Source of the DNA: Clostridiales bacterium
GTDB lineage: Bacteria > Bacillota > Clostridia > Oscillospirales > Acutalibacteraceae
Length of the DNA: 15,779 nucleotides
Direction: 5' to 3'
NCBI GenBank assembly: GCA_020859725.1
Contig: JAJBVR010000030.1
Coordinates: 1 to 15,779 of the forward strand
In this document: positions 7,541-14,847 of the stretch, in pieces
How the letters are laid out: each line of letters begins with the position of its first letter
Numbering within the stretch: the first letter of the stretch is position 1
The notes under the pieces: generated by a model
Databases searched by the model: none
The model's input: the letters and a program-made list of their open reading frames with translations, nothing else
Told to the model about the DNA's origin: nothing
Program-made: the position numbers and the translations under genes

Positions 7541-9067
7541 TTGGAAGAACAGGATCTTTTGGCGCAAGAAGAAGCGGAGTTTGATAAACTTGCATATACA
7601 AAAAAGCGTTATCTTACTCCGAAAGAAATTGCCGCCTATGTTCTTGTTAATTTCGGTCAAAAAAATTTAAGCCAGTTTGTAAATGCTTATAAGGAATTTT
7701 TTATTGTTCAATTTCTTAAGCTTAATACAACCGCTTATGCTTACATAAATCTTTTCGCGTCAATTTATGACGCGTTAGATGACACAATTTCGGGATTGAT
7801 AATTGACCGCACACGTACACGCTGGGGCAGAATACGCCCGTTTTTTATAATTCCTATTCCTCTTTGGGTAGTAGGCGGAATAATGATGTTCAGCGCTCCC
7901 GATATTTCATCCGGCTCAAAAATCGCGTGGGTGTCAATCGCCATTGTTATTTACGGGCTCGGAATGAGCTATTTCGGCGCATGGAATCTGATGATATATA
8001 ATATTACGCCCAACAATGACGAGCGTAATAATCTTATAACAACAAGCAAGTTTTTTGAACTTTTCGGAACCTGGATGCCAAGCTTTGTGCCCGTTTTGGC
8101 TCAGTTCCTGCCAAAGCTCAATAAATCAATAACAATGAAAGGCGTTTATACGGGATTTGCGTATTTTATGATTATACTGGCGACGGTATTTTCCGTGTTT
8201 GGCTTCTTTAATATGCGTGAAAGAGTTCCGCTCCAGTCCAGGGAGGAAATGAATGAAACCTCCGTTTTGGAATCTATAAAGCAGATATTTACAAACAGAC
8301 CTCTTTTTGCGATTATTTTTGCAGATTTCTTTAATAATTTCAAGGCGGTAGGCGGTTCATCGGAGCAATATTTCTGGCTTAATAACACCGGAAACCTTGC
8401 AAACCAAACCCTGTGTGGATTGTTTACGGGAATACCAAACTATCTTATGGTGCCTCTTTCCGCTAAAATGGTTAAAAAATTCGGCGCCAGAACAACGGCG
8501 ATAATTGCCGGTGTGTTTGGGGGAGTGGCTTATACTCTTTTATTTATAATAGGCTACCATCCGTTTGGGCAAACCTTCAGCGATAATATGATATTAAATC
8601 TGATTTGGGTTATTTTTGCGCTGACGATATGCGGCCTGCCGAATAAAGTTATTAACGTTGTGGGCCCGATTTTATGCGCCGAAACTTTTGATTATATGGA
8701 GTGGAAGCACGGCTTAAGAAACGAGGCGCTTGTAACAACGGTTCAGGGCTATTTCACAAAGCTTGCCTCCTCTGTTACCGGCTGGCTTTCCGGTATGGTG
8801 CTTACTTGGATTAATTATATTCCGCTTACGGATTCGCTCGGAAATGCCATTCCGCAAACAGACCCCTCAATGCTGAACGGAATTTGGGCTGTATTTTGCC
8901 TGCTGCCCGCTCTTGCCAGAGGGATGTACGGATTGTCGTTTTTCCTGTATCCTATTCACGGAAATCTGCGTGATGAAATGATTTCCGAACTTGCCGATAT
9001 ACGCGCCGCAAGGCTTGAGGAGCAGGAAGCGGTCCGCAAAGCAAATTTCGGCGGAAATGATAAATAA
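7541..9067 (+). CDS. GPH-family sugar:cation symporter (MelB-like)
   Basis: This membrane protein of 508 residues imports a glycoside, pentoside or hexuronide with Na+ or H+. The family signature is clear near residues 77-100: DALDDTISGLIIDRTRTRWG then RIRP, close to the DxxxDPxxGxxxDxTRxRWG pattern of MelB and its relatives. About twelve membrane segments follow, with the mid-protein loop ending in RERVPLQSREEMNE. The C-terminal tail is charged and has no IIA domain. I choose the TTG at 7541: AAAGAGGTGG lies 6 nt upstream and the leader fits the promoter, whereas the in-frame ATG at 7460 abuts the -10 box. The substrate is unknown. A uronide or plant-wall sugar would fit the galacturonokinase-like gene, but they are not in one operon. 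Confidence 0.88.
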   Translation: MEEQDLLAQEEAEFDKLAYTKKRYLTPKEIAAYVLVNFGQKNLSQFVNAYKEFFIVQFLKLNTTAYAYINLFASIYDALDDTISGLIIDRTRTRWGRIRPFFIIPIPLWVVGGIMMFSAPDISSGSKIAWVSIAIVIYGLGMSYFGAWNLMIYNITPNNDERNNLITTSKFFELFGTWMPSFVPVLAQFLPKLNKSITMKGVYTGFAYFMIILATVFSVFGFFNMRERVPLQSREEMNETSVLESIKQIFTNRPLFAIIFADFFNNFKAVGGSSEQYFWLNNTGNLANQTLCGLFTGIPNYLMVPLSAKMVKKFGARTTAIIAGVFGGVAYTLLFIIGYHPFGQTFSDNMILNLIWVIFALTICGLPNKVINVVGPILCAETFDYMEWKHGLRNEALVTTVQGYFTKLASSVTGWLSGMVLTWINYIPLTDSLGNAIPQTDPSMLNGIWAVFCLLPALARGMYGLSFFLYPIHGNLRDEMISELADIRAARLEEQEAVRKANFGGNDK

Positions 9068-9092
9068 TATGTTTTTTAGTAAAAAATAAAAA

Positions 9093-9113
9093 GCCGATGT
9101 AATTCTCATCGGC
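9093..9113 (-). terminator. Terminator for trmB (minus strand)
   Basis: A 7-bp stem GCCGATG (9093-9099) with CATCGGC (9107-9113) and a 7-nt loop. On the minus strand it is followed by TTTTTATTTTTTAC, a good U-tract. Confidence 0.7.
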
Positions 9114-9133
9114 GCACGGATAAGTTGATATAT

Positions 9134-9172
9134 AAAACGCCGCTTAAACCATTTTGGTTCGGGCGGCGTTTT
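9134..9172. terminator. Terminator for the GPH symporter gene, likely bidirectional
   Basis: A 10-bp stem AAAACGCCGC (9134-9143) with GCGGCGTTTT (9163-9172) and a further short inner stem AACC/GGTT. T-runs follow on the plus strand; the minus strand side ends in TTTTATATAT. Confidence 0.75.
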
Positions 9173-9196
9173 TAATATGCGTTTGTAAGAAATGAT

Positions 9197-9867
9197 TTAA
9201 CTTATTCTTGCCTCCAGCCTGTATATGGGGCAGCCGAGTTCGGAAAATTTTTTCTCATATTCCGTAACAATGTTTTCTTTAAAACTGCTTTTATGTAAGT
9301 CCAGGCTGATATTTTCCAGCTTAAATCCGCAGGCTGAAAAGCTCTCTATTGAAAATTCAAAAAATGCATATTGTCCGTTTTCTGGCATATAACGGCGTTA
9401 TCGCTCATTATTTTTTTATATATTTTTAAAAAATTGCCGTGGGTTAATCGGTGCTTGGCATATTTCGCTTTCGGAAAAGGGCAGCTGAAATTAAGAAATA
9501 TTTGTGAAATGCTGTTTTTCGGTATGTATGACGGCAGGTATTCCGCATTGCATTTCATAAATTTTATATTGCCGATTTCAGCTTTTTCAGCGGTTTCACA
9601 GGCTGTTACTATAACGTTTGCAACACGCTCAACTGCCAGCACGTTAATTTCAGGGTGCGTTTGGGCATATGTGCAGGCAAAAGCGCCTTTGCCGCAGCCA
9701 ATTTCCAAAACCACGGGGTTTGAATTTTTGAAAATTTCTTTAAAATCCAAAAGTGAATCTGCTTTTTCGGCATTTTGGAAGTTTAAATCTTCATTAACGC
9801 AGTCTATTAAATATTCTTTGCATTCCAAAAGCCTTGATTCAAGATTTTTCTTTCTTCTCATTCTCAT
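9197..9867 (-). pseudogene. trmB: tRNA (guanine-N7)-methyltransferase, frameshifted (TrmB)
   Basis: TrmB methylates G46 of tRNA with S-adenosylmethionine. The N-terminus MRMRRKKNLESRL, the SAM loop VLEIGCGKG (53-61) and HRLTHGNFLKIYKK are typical. After KTDNM the frame breaks at a T6 run (minus strand; 9359-9364). With one T added it continues HFFEFSIESF, then ISLDLH and VTEYEKKFSELG to the end IYRLEARIS, giving 223 residues, the normal length. Apart from the frameshift, the usually invariant NFSDPWPK is NFSCPFPK here: the Asp, implicated in catalysis or substrate binding, is Cys129 (codon TGC, two changes from GAC). The gene therefore looks decayed or changed in function, not simply misread. 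AAAAGG lies about 12 nt before the ATG. Confidence 0.82.
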
Positions 9868-9934
9868 TTAATCAATCTGCCTTTTATTTCAAATTATAAT
9901 TGCGCAGTTGCGCCTCAAAGTGATTTGCTTATAG

Positions 9935-9963
9935 ATTTTATATCAAAAATCAAATTTATGCAA
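9935..9963 (-). promoter_or_regulatory. Possible promoter of trmB
   Basis: On the minus strand TTGCAT (9958-9963), 17 nt, TAAAAT (9935-9940). A TATAAT nearer the gene lacks a good -35 box. Moderate support only. Confidence 0.4.
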
Positions 9964-9976
9964 GTGGAATATTTAA

Positions 9977-10005
9977 TTGTTTAAATTAACATTTTTGCGG
10001 ATAAT
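9977..10005 (+). promoter_or_regulatory. Promoter of the DUF2383-like gene
   Basis: TTGTTT (9977-9982), 17 nt, GATAAT (10000-10005), about 32 nt before the ATG at 10038. Confidence 0.55.
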
Positions 10006-10037
10006 ATTATTGAAATAATTTATAAGGAGAGATTTAA

Positions 10038-10472
10038 ATGCCTGATTCAGACACAATAAAATTGCTTCGCGAATGCAATTCGGGAATAAAAATGGGTGTG
10101 GAATCAATAGAAGATGTTCTGGATAAAGTTGGAAGCAATGATTTAAAACACACTTTAAACGAGTGTATGGAAAAGCATCAGAGCCTTGGAAGCGAAACAA
10201 GAAAAATTCTTAATTCTTACGGCGGTTCGGGGAAAGAGCCAAGCCTTATGGCAAAGGGAATGAGTAAAATTAAAACGGAGCTTAAAACAGCCGTTATGCC
10301 CGGTGATTCTACCATAGCGGATTTGATTACTCAAGGCTGCGATATGGGAGTTAAATCGCTTAACCGTTATCTTAATGAATACAGGGGAGCGGAAAATCAG
10401 GCAAAGGATTTGGCGAAAAGGCTTATTAACCTGGAAGAACAGCTAACAACAGATGTTGCCCCGTATTTATAA
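10038..10472 (+). CDS. Small helical protein, DUF2383/ferritin-like
   Basis: This is a soluble 144-residue protein with no signal peptide or membrane segment. It is built of amphipathic helices: residues 5-28, 33-58, 70-86 and 92-136 by eye. The second half repeats the theme of the first (GIKMGVESIEDVLDKV against GCDMGVKSLNRYLNEY), as expected for an internally duplicated four-helix bundle. It resembles the DUF2383-type proteins of Clostridia, whose role is unknown to me. It lacks the E...ExxH pattern of a ferritin metal site, so I claim no iron binding. A strong AAGGAG lies 8 nt before the ATG. The gene is monocistronic and converges with mnmA. Confidence 0.75.
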   Translation: MPDSDTIKLLRECNSGIKMGVESIEDVLDKVGSNDLKHTLNECMEKHQSLGSETRKILNSYGGSGKEPSLMAKGMSKIKTELKTAVMPGDSTIADLITQGCDMGVKSLNRYLNEYRGAENQAKDLAKRLINLEEQLTTDVAPYL

Positions 10473-10511
10473 ATTAAAGAATAAATTTCTGTTTGTAACA
10501 GGAGTTTCGGC

Positions 10512-10768
10512 GTGCAAAAAATTCCGAATTATAAATTTCCGGCGCCGCCGAATTTCAGGAAACGGAACAGAATTTTTGATTTTGTAAAGATAGCCTGGCA
10601 ATAATACTGCTGCTGAGCAAAATGCAAAAAATCAACCCCAGCGGGAATTCAATTTCCCGCGGGGGTTGATTTTCATCGCCGCAAAGCGCTTTGCTTAAAC
10701 ATCCAACTTTTGAAACTGTATAATGCCGCAATATATTTTGCTCGGCTTGGTTCAACCGGCTATCAGCA
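10512..10768. repeat. Dispersed intergenic element, copy 2 (about 257 bp)
   Basis: This is the second copy of the element at 2734-2988, in the same window orientation. Shared landmarks are GTGCAAAAA with ATTATAAA and TTTCC at the left end, TACTGCTGCTGAG before the hairpin, GCCGCAA after it, and CGCAATATATTTTG near the right end. The hairpin arms differ in sequence between copies while keeping pairing, which suggests the fold is maintained. It occupies most of the 334-bp gap between the DUF2383-like gene and mnmA, which converge on it, and no gene is seen in that gap. Confidence 0.6.
10630..10671. terminator. Bidirectional terminator inside repeat copy 2
   Basis: A 10-bp outer stem AATCAACCCC (10630-10639) with GGGGTTGATT (10662-10671), one A-G mismatch, and a 7-bp inner stem GCGGGAA/TTCCCGC around a 6-nt loop. 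On the minus strand TTTTTTGC follows, which suits termination of mnmA; the plus side has a short T-run for the DUF2383-like gene. Confidence 0.82.
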
Positions 10769-10806
10769 ATCTGAATGCTGTGCAGAACGCCGTGTTTGTT
10801 TATGTA

Positions 10807-11880
10807 TCAAATTATTGTTCCGCCGCCCAAAACGTAATCGCCGTCATAAAGCACAAGCGCCTGACCGGCGGCAACAGCCCGCTGAGGTTCGTCAAAAACC
10901 ACTTTTATGGTATTTTCATCAAGCTGAAAAGCGGTTGCCGGCTGTTCTTTCATATTATATCGAGTGCGCGCTTTTATTCTTACGGGCTCGGTGATTTCAT
11001 CGGTTGAAATCAGATTTATATCATTTGCCGTAACCTCTTTTGTAAAAAGCTCTTTGTTTGAAGATAAAATAACTTCGTTTTTATCCAAATCCTTTTTATA
11101 AACATATAAAGGTTCGCTGTATGAAATTCCCAGTCCCTTTCTTTGGCCGATTGTGTATCTGATTATTCCGCGATGTTCGCCTATTGTTTCTCCGCCTATG
11201 GTTTTGAATTTGCCGTTTGGATATTTTTTACCCGTGTGCTTTTCTATGAAAGACGCATAATCCCCGTTCGGCACAAAGCAAATATCCTGGCTATCTTTTT
11301 TATCGGAATTTATAAATCCGTTTTCCTCGGCAATTTTTCTGATTTCGGATTTATTATATTTCCCAAGGGGGAAAACCGTGTGCATAAGCTGCTTTTGAGT
11401 TAATGTGTAAAGCACATAGCTTTGATCCTTGCCTGAATCGGCGCCTTTTTTAAGAAGGTATCTGCCAAGCTTTTCGGAATATTCAACAGATGCGTAATGC
11501 CCGGTAACAACACTGTCGCATCCAAGCTCTCCGGCACGCTGAAACAGCTTTTCAAATTTTAAGTATCTGTTGCAGTCTATACAGGGATTAGGGGTTCCGC
11601 CGTTTTCATATGTTTTGATAAATTTTTGAATAACCTTTTCTTGAAATTCATCTTTAAAATTAAAAACATGATAAGGAATGCCCAAATGAAAGGCAACGGA
11701 GCGCGCGTCCTCAATATCGTCAAGTGAGCAGCAGGTTTTTCCCACGCTTTCTCCTATAGTGTCATTATCATATAATTTCATAGTTACCCCCATGCAGGAA
11801 TAACCGTATTCTTTCATTAAAAAAGCGGCAACGCTGCTGTCTACGCCGCCGCTCATAGCAATAAGCGCTTTTTTGTTCAT
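10807..11880 (-). CDS. mnmA: tRNA-specific 2-thiouridylase MnmA
   Basis: This 357-residue protein has full family length. MnmA adenylates U34 of Lys, Glu and Gln tRNAs and replaces the 2-oxygen with sulfur. It has the PP-loop SGGVDSS (10-16), the nucleophile Cys100 in GGTPNPCIDC, GKDQSYVLY (150-158), the second catalytic Cys201 in SQDICFVP, and RYTIGQRKGLG in the central domain. It ends with the beta-barrel domain containing QRAVAAGQA. The ATG follows the nadA stop by 3 nt and has only a weak GGCGG ahead of it, so translation is probably coupled to nadA. NifS, encoded a little upstream, is the likely persulfide donor; this is known for IscS in other bacteria and inferred here. Confidence 0.97.
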   Translation of the reverse strand: MNKKALIAMSGGVDSSVAAFLMKEYGYSCMGVTMKLYDNDTIGESVGKTCCSLDDIEDARSVAFHLGIPYHVFNFKDEFQEKVIQKFIKTYENGGTPNPCIDCNRYLKFEKLFQRAGELGCDSVVTGHYASVEYSEKLGRYLLKKGADSGKDQSYVLYTLTQKQLMHTVFPLGKYNKSEIRKIAEENGFINSDKKDSQDICFVPNGDYASFIEKHTGKKYPNGKFKTIGGETIGEHRGIIRYTIGQRKGLGISYSEPLYVYKKDLDKNEVILSSNKELFTKEVTANDINLISTDEITEPVRIKARTRYNMKEQPATAFQLDENTIKVVFDEPQRAVAAGQALVLYDGDYVLGGGTII

Positions 11881-11883
11881 ATT

Positions 11884-12801
11884 TTAACCGCCGTATTCAA
11901 TCATTTTATTAATGCATTTTTCAGCCTTCAGCCTTGTTTCCTCATCTAAAGTTATCTCCTCGCCGAATTCGCCCCCGCAGCAAAGGTAAACCTCAGGCAA
12001 GGTGGTTATTTTCATATTGTGGCAAACAAGATCCTTGGAAACGGGATAAAACTTTTTATCTGGGCAGTCATACTGCAAATGCTCTGTTATGCTGTTTTCT
12101 GTGCCTATAATAAATTCTTTTGCAGAGCTTTTTTTTGCATAATCCATAATGCCGGAAGTGGAACCCACGTAATCGGCGTGTTTAACTACATCCGGAGTAC
12201 ATTCCGGATGAACAAGAAAAAGTGCGTTGGGATGCTCTTTTTTTGCTTGGAGCACATTGCTTTCTCTGACGCGGCAATGCGTTGGGCAACCGCCGTGAAC
12301 AAGCTTAATGTTTTTATTGGGGCACTGATTGGCAACGTATGTGCCCAAATTAATATCGGGTATAAAAAGGATGTCTTTTTCAGGCATATTATTTATAATT
12401 TTAACTGCCGAGGATGATGTTACGCAAACATCGCATATTGTTTTCAAGTCCGTTGTGGTATTAATATAAGCAACAACGGCGCGGTTCGGGTCTCTGCTTT
12501 TTAACTGCTCAATAAGTTCTTTATCCATCTGCTCCGCCATAGGGCAGCCTGCGTCCGGATTTGCAAGTATAACTTTTTTTTGAGGAGATAAAATTTTAAC
12601 CGTTTCCGCCATAAAACGCACTCCGCACATAATAACCGTTTTTTGAGGCACGCTTTTCGCTTTAACCGAAAGAGCATAGGAATCTCCCACAAAATCTGCT
12701 ATTTCGGAAATTTCTCTTGCTTCATATGAATGAGCGAGTATGCAAATATCTTTTTCCTTTTTTAAATCCAGTATTTTTTGCTGAAGTTCATAAACCGTCA
12801 T
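11884..12801 (-). CDS. nadA: Quinolinate synthase NadA
   Basis: NadA condenses iminoaspartate with dihydroxyacetone phosphate to quinolinate in NAD synthesis, using a [4Fe-4S] cluster. The 305-residue protein has AHSY near residue 23, the three cluster cysteines Cys59 (VIMCGVRFMAE), Cys172 (GGCPTH) and Cys260 (DLVCHNMKITTL), the motif NPDAGCPMAE (81-90), and HPEC (198-201). I choose the ATG at 12799-12801, with GGA 7 nt upstream, over an in-frame TTG 12 nt further up that would sit almost on its ribosome-binding site. nadB and nadC, the usual partners, are not in the window. The pairing with nifS-nifU recalls the nifS-nadBCA neighbourhood of Bacillus, where NifS feeds the NadA cluster. Confidence 0.96.
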   Translation of the reverse strand: MTVYELQQKILDLKKEKDICILAHSYEAREISEIADFVGDSYALSVKAKSVPQKTVIMCGVRFMAETVKILSPQKKVILANPDAGCPMAEQMDKELIEQLKSRDPNRAVVAYINTTTDLKTICDVCVTSSSAVKIINNMPEKDILFIPDINLGTYVANQCPNKNIKLVHGGCPTHCRVRESNVLQAKKEHPNALFLVHPECTPDVVKHADYVGSTSGIMDYAKKSSAKEFIIGTENSITEHLQYDCPDKKFYPVSKDLVCHNMKITTLPEVYLCCGGEFGEEITLDEETRLKAEKCINKMIEYGG

Positions 12802-13013
12802 ATTAAATTCCAAAACCTTTCCGCCCGCAAAAGGTGTTTATCAATTCCGAATTAATTATCGGAAAATGCCGCAGTCTTTAAATTAATGCTGATTAATTAA
12901 AGCTTTGTTCGGCTTAAGGGGCTATATGATAAAATAAAATATTTTGCCGTAACTTTATGCAGCGCCTGAATTAAGAATAAAGAGCCGAACTATGCCGGCC
13001 CGGCTCTTTTGAA
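12802..13013 (-). promoter_or_regulatory. Upstream region of nadA with two inverted repeats
   Basis: The spacer carries TTCCGA-N8-TCGGAA (12845-12864) and a longer, nearly perfect inverted repeat of CTTTAAATTAAT (12876-12887) with ATTAATTAAAG (12892-12902). They may be operators for NAD-related control of nadA-mnmA. I see no convincing -35/-10 pair, and the regulator is unknown. Confidence 0.35.
12979..13009 (-). terminator. Terminator after nifU
   Basis: A 9-bp stem AAAGAGCCG (12979-12987) with CGGCTCTTT (13001-13009) and a 13-nt loop, just behind the nifU stop codon. On the minus strand TATTCTT follows, a fairly weak U-tract, so some read-through into nadA is possible. Confidence 0.65.
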
Positions 13014-13445
13014 TTAATCCTTTTTGCAGTGTTCGCAGTCGCCGCAATCCTTGAACAGCTCCGGATCATACGAAATATTATGCTTGTCATAATAATCCTT
13101 AACTGCGGCTTTAACGGCTTCCTCCGCCAAAACGGAGCAGTGAATTTTATGTGCCGGCAGCCCGTCCAGCGCCTCAACAACCGCTCTGTTTGAAAGCTCC
13201 AGCGCCTCGTCAACGGAATGGCCTTTAATCATTTCTGTTGCCATTGATGATGTTGCTATTGCCGAACCGCATCCAAAGGTTATAAAGCTTGCATCGGTAA
13301 TGATATTATCCTTAACCTTAATATACATTCTCATTATATCTCCGCAAACGGCGTTCCCCACTTCTCCAATTCCGTCTGCATCCTCCATTTTGCCTACATT
13401 TCTTGGGTGTTCAAAATGGTCCATTACTTTTTCGCTATATAACAT
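13014..13445 (-). CDS. nifU: Fe-S cluster scaffold protein NifU (IscU-type)
   Basis: This 143-residue protein is the U-type scaffold on which NifS-derived sulfur and iron are assembled. It has the three conserved cysteines and the Asp: Cys34-Gly-Asp36 (GNAVCGD), Cys59 ([12 protein letters not shown]) and Cys103 ([11 protein letters not shown]). Beyond the U domain the tail [11 protein letters not shown] adds three cysteines in C-x2-C-x2-C spacing. The ATG at 13443-13445 has AAGGAGAG 7 nt upstream and gives the standard opening [18 protein letters not shown]; longer starts add residues with no family match. It overlaps the nifS stop by 11 nt, so its ribosome-binding site lies inside nifS. Confidence 0.96.
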   Translation of the reverse strand: MLYSEKVMDHFEHPRNVGKMEDADGIGEVGNAVCGDIMRMYIKVKDNIITDASFITFGCGSAIATSSMATEMIKGHSVDEALELSNRAVVEALDGLPAHKIHCSVLAEEAVKAAVKDYYDKHNISYDPELFKDCGDCEHCKKD

Positions 13446-14622
13446 GATTAATCTCTCCTTTTGAAAGCTCATCCCAAACGGGGGACATTTCTCTTAAATA
13501 TTCCACCACTTCGGGAACGCATTTAATAATATAATCAATTTCTTCCTGTGTGTTTTCTTCTGAAATGGTAAGCCGCAGAGAGCCGTGAGCAACTTCATGG
13601 GGCAATCCTATCGCAAGCAAAACATGGCTTGGGTCAAGAGAACCGGATGTGCACGCTGAACCGCTGGATGCCTCGATTCCTTTCATATCAAGCAAAAGAA
13701 GCAGGCTTTCGCCCTCAATGCCCTCAAAGCACATATTAACATTTCCGGGAAGACGCTTTTCAGTATCTCCGTTTACAACGCTGTGTTCAATAGTTGAAAG
13801 ACCTTTTATAAGCCTGTCTCTTAAAGCGGAAACATATTTCGCATTTTTGTCAATATTATTACATGCGTCATCAAACGCCTGCGCCATTCCTACTATTGCC
13901 GGCAGATTTTCCGTGCCGGCTCTTTTTCCTCTTTCCTGAGCGCCGCCTTCAATAAATGACTGAAGCATGATTCCTTTTCTGCAATACAGCGCGCCTGTTC
14001 CTTTTGGGCCGTGAAATTTGTGAGCGGAAAGAGAAAGCATATCAATATTCATTTCCTTAACGTTTATGTGCAAATGCCCTGCCGCCTGAACAGCATCCGT
14101 GTGAAATAAAACTCCTTTTTCTTTGCATACGGCGCCTATTTCCGCTATGGGCTGTATTGTGCCTATTTCATTGTTTGCAAACATAATTGTAACAAGGCAG
14201 GTATCTTCTCTTATAGCGTCTTTAACTTCCTGAGCTGTTACGATTCCGTTCTTATGAACATCAAGCAAGGTAACCTCAAAGCCTTGCTTTTCCAGCTTTT
14301 TAAGAGTGTGAAGCACAGCGTGATGCTCAAAGGCGGTTGAAACAATATGCTTTTTGCCTTTTCTGGCGCCGAGTATGGCGCCGGTATTAATTGCCTGGTT
14401 ATCGGCTTCGCTTCCGCCTGATGTAAAATAAATTTCTCTGGGTTCCGCACCCAGATTTTTGGCAACTCTTTCCCTTGCGTCCAAAAGCTTTTCAGCGGCT
14501 TTTTGGCCTGTTGTGTGCAGGCTGCTTGGGTTTCCGTAATAAGTTTCAAAAATCGGCATCATCGCGTCAATAGCGTTTTTGCTGGTTTTCGTGGTTGCCG
14601 CGTTATCCGCATAAACAAACAT
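13435..14622 (-). CDS. nifS: Cysteine desulfurase NifS/IscS
   Basis: This 395-residue PLP enzyme turns L-cysteine into alanine and leaves a persulfide on its own cysteine for NifU and thiolation enzymes. Visible are YADNAATT (4-11), His100-His101 in AFEHHAV, the PLP lysine Lys202 in [16 protein letters not shown] (234-239) and the catalytic Cys324 in SSGSACTSG. The serine-rich catalytic loop and overall length fit the class I (NifS/IscS) group found with NifU in Clostridia. AAAGGA lies 11 nt before the ATG. Its own promoter (14708-14736) starts the nifS-nifU transcript. The usual upstream Rrf2-family regulator gene (iscR) is not present between cysK and nifS. Confidence 0.97.
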   Translation of the reverse strand: MFVYADNAATTKTSKNAIDAMMPIFETYYGNPSSLHTTGQKAAEKLLDARERVAKNLGAEPREIYFTSGGSEADNQAINTGAILGARKGKKHIVSTAFEHHAVLHTLKKLEKQGFEVTLLDVHKNGIVTAQEVKDAIREDTCLVTIMFANNEIGTIQPIAEIGAVCKEKGVLFHTDAVQAAGHLHINVKEMNIDMLSLSAHKFHGPKGTGALYCRKGIMLQSFIEGGAQERGKRAGTENLPAIVGMAQAFDDACNNIDKNAKYVSALRDRLIKGLSTIEHSVVNGDTEKRLPGNVNMCFEGIEGESLLLLLDMKGIEASSGSACTSGSLDPSHVLLAIGLPHEVAHGSLRLTISEENTQEEIDYIIKCVPEVVEYLREMSPVWDELSKGEINHVI

Positions 14623-14661
14623 TTCTGCAATGTCCTTTCATATAAATGTTGGGCCTTATGT

Positions 14662-14691
14662 GAATTAGCCATAACTAATAAAAGTTAATTC
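14662..14691 (-). promoter_or_regulatory. Possible operator in the nifS leader
   Basis: A perfect inverted repeat TAACT-N6-AGTTA (14672-14687) lies within a wider pair GAATTA (14662-14667) and TAATTC (14686-14691), just downstream of the nifS promoter. The position suits a repressor such as an Rrf2/IscR-type protein, but I cannot match it to a known operator. Confidence 0.35.
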
Positions 14692-14707
14692 CCACTAAAG
14701 CACTATG

Positions 14708-14736
14708 ATTATATAACTATGAATAACATTTGTCAA
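14708..14736 (-). promoter_or_regulatory. Consensus promoter of nifS-nifU
   Basis: On the minus strand a perfect TTGACA (14731-14736) and a perfect TATAAT (14708-14713) are exactly 17 nt apart. This is the strongest promoter in the window and gives a leader of about 80 nt. Confidence 0.88.
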
Positions 14737-14794
14737 TAATTAATTATATTATTATATATAAATTTACAATATATACAAATAAATTTCAATAGAA

Positions 14795-14836
14795 AAAACG
14801 CGTTGAAACGGAATTTTTTCCGAAACAACGCGTTTT
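14795..14836 (-). terminator. Terminator of cysK
   Basis: An 11-bp stem AAAACGCGTTG (14795-14805) with CAACGCGTTTT (14826-14836), an AAA/AAA bubble, and an inner CGGAA/TTCCG stem with a 4-nt loop. On the minus strand TTTTTTC follows. It separates cysK from nifS. Confidence 0.85.
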
Positions 14837-14847
14837 CAGTATGATAT

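Noticed and set aside
9371..9871. 166-codon open frame on the plus strand opposite trmB
   Set aside because: It is the complement of a gene with clear TrmB motifs, and its own translation resembles no family I know.
10555..10755. 66-codon open frame on the minus strand in the mnmA-DUF2383 gap
   Set aside because: Same reason: it lies within repeat copy 2, crosses the hairpin, and starts from a non-ATG codon without a ribosome-binding site.
13435..13472. Longer nifU start 27 nt upstream
   Set aside because: It lies inside nifS, lacks a ribosome-binding site, and adds residues before the conserved [11 protein letters not shown] opening.
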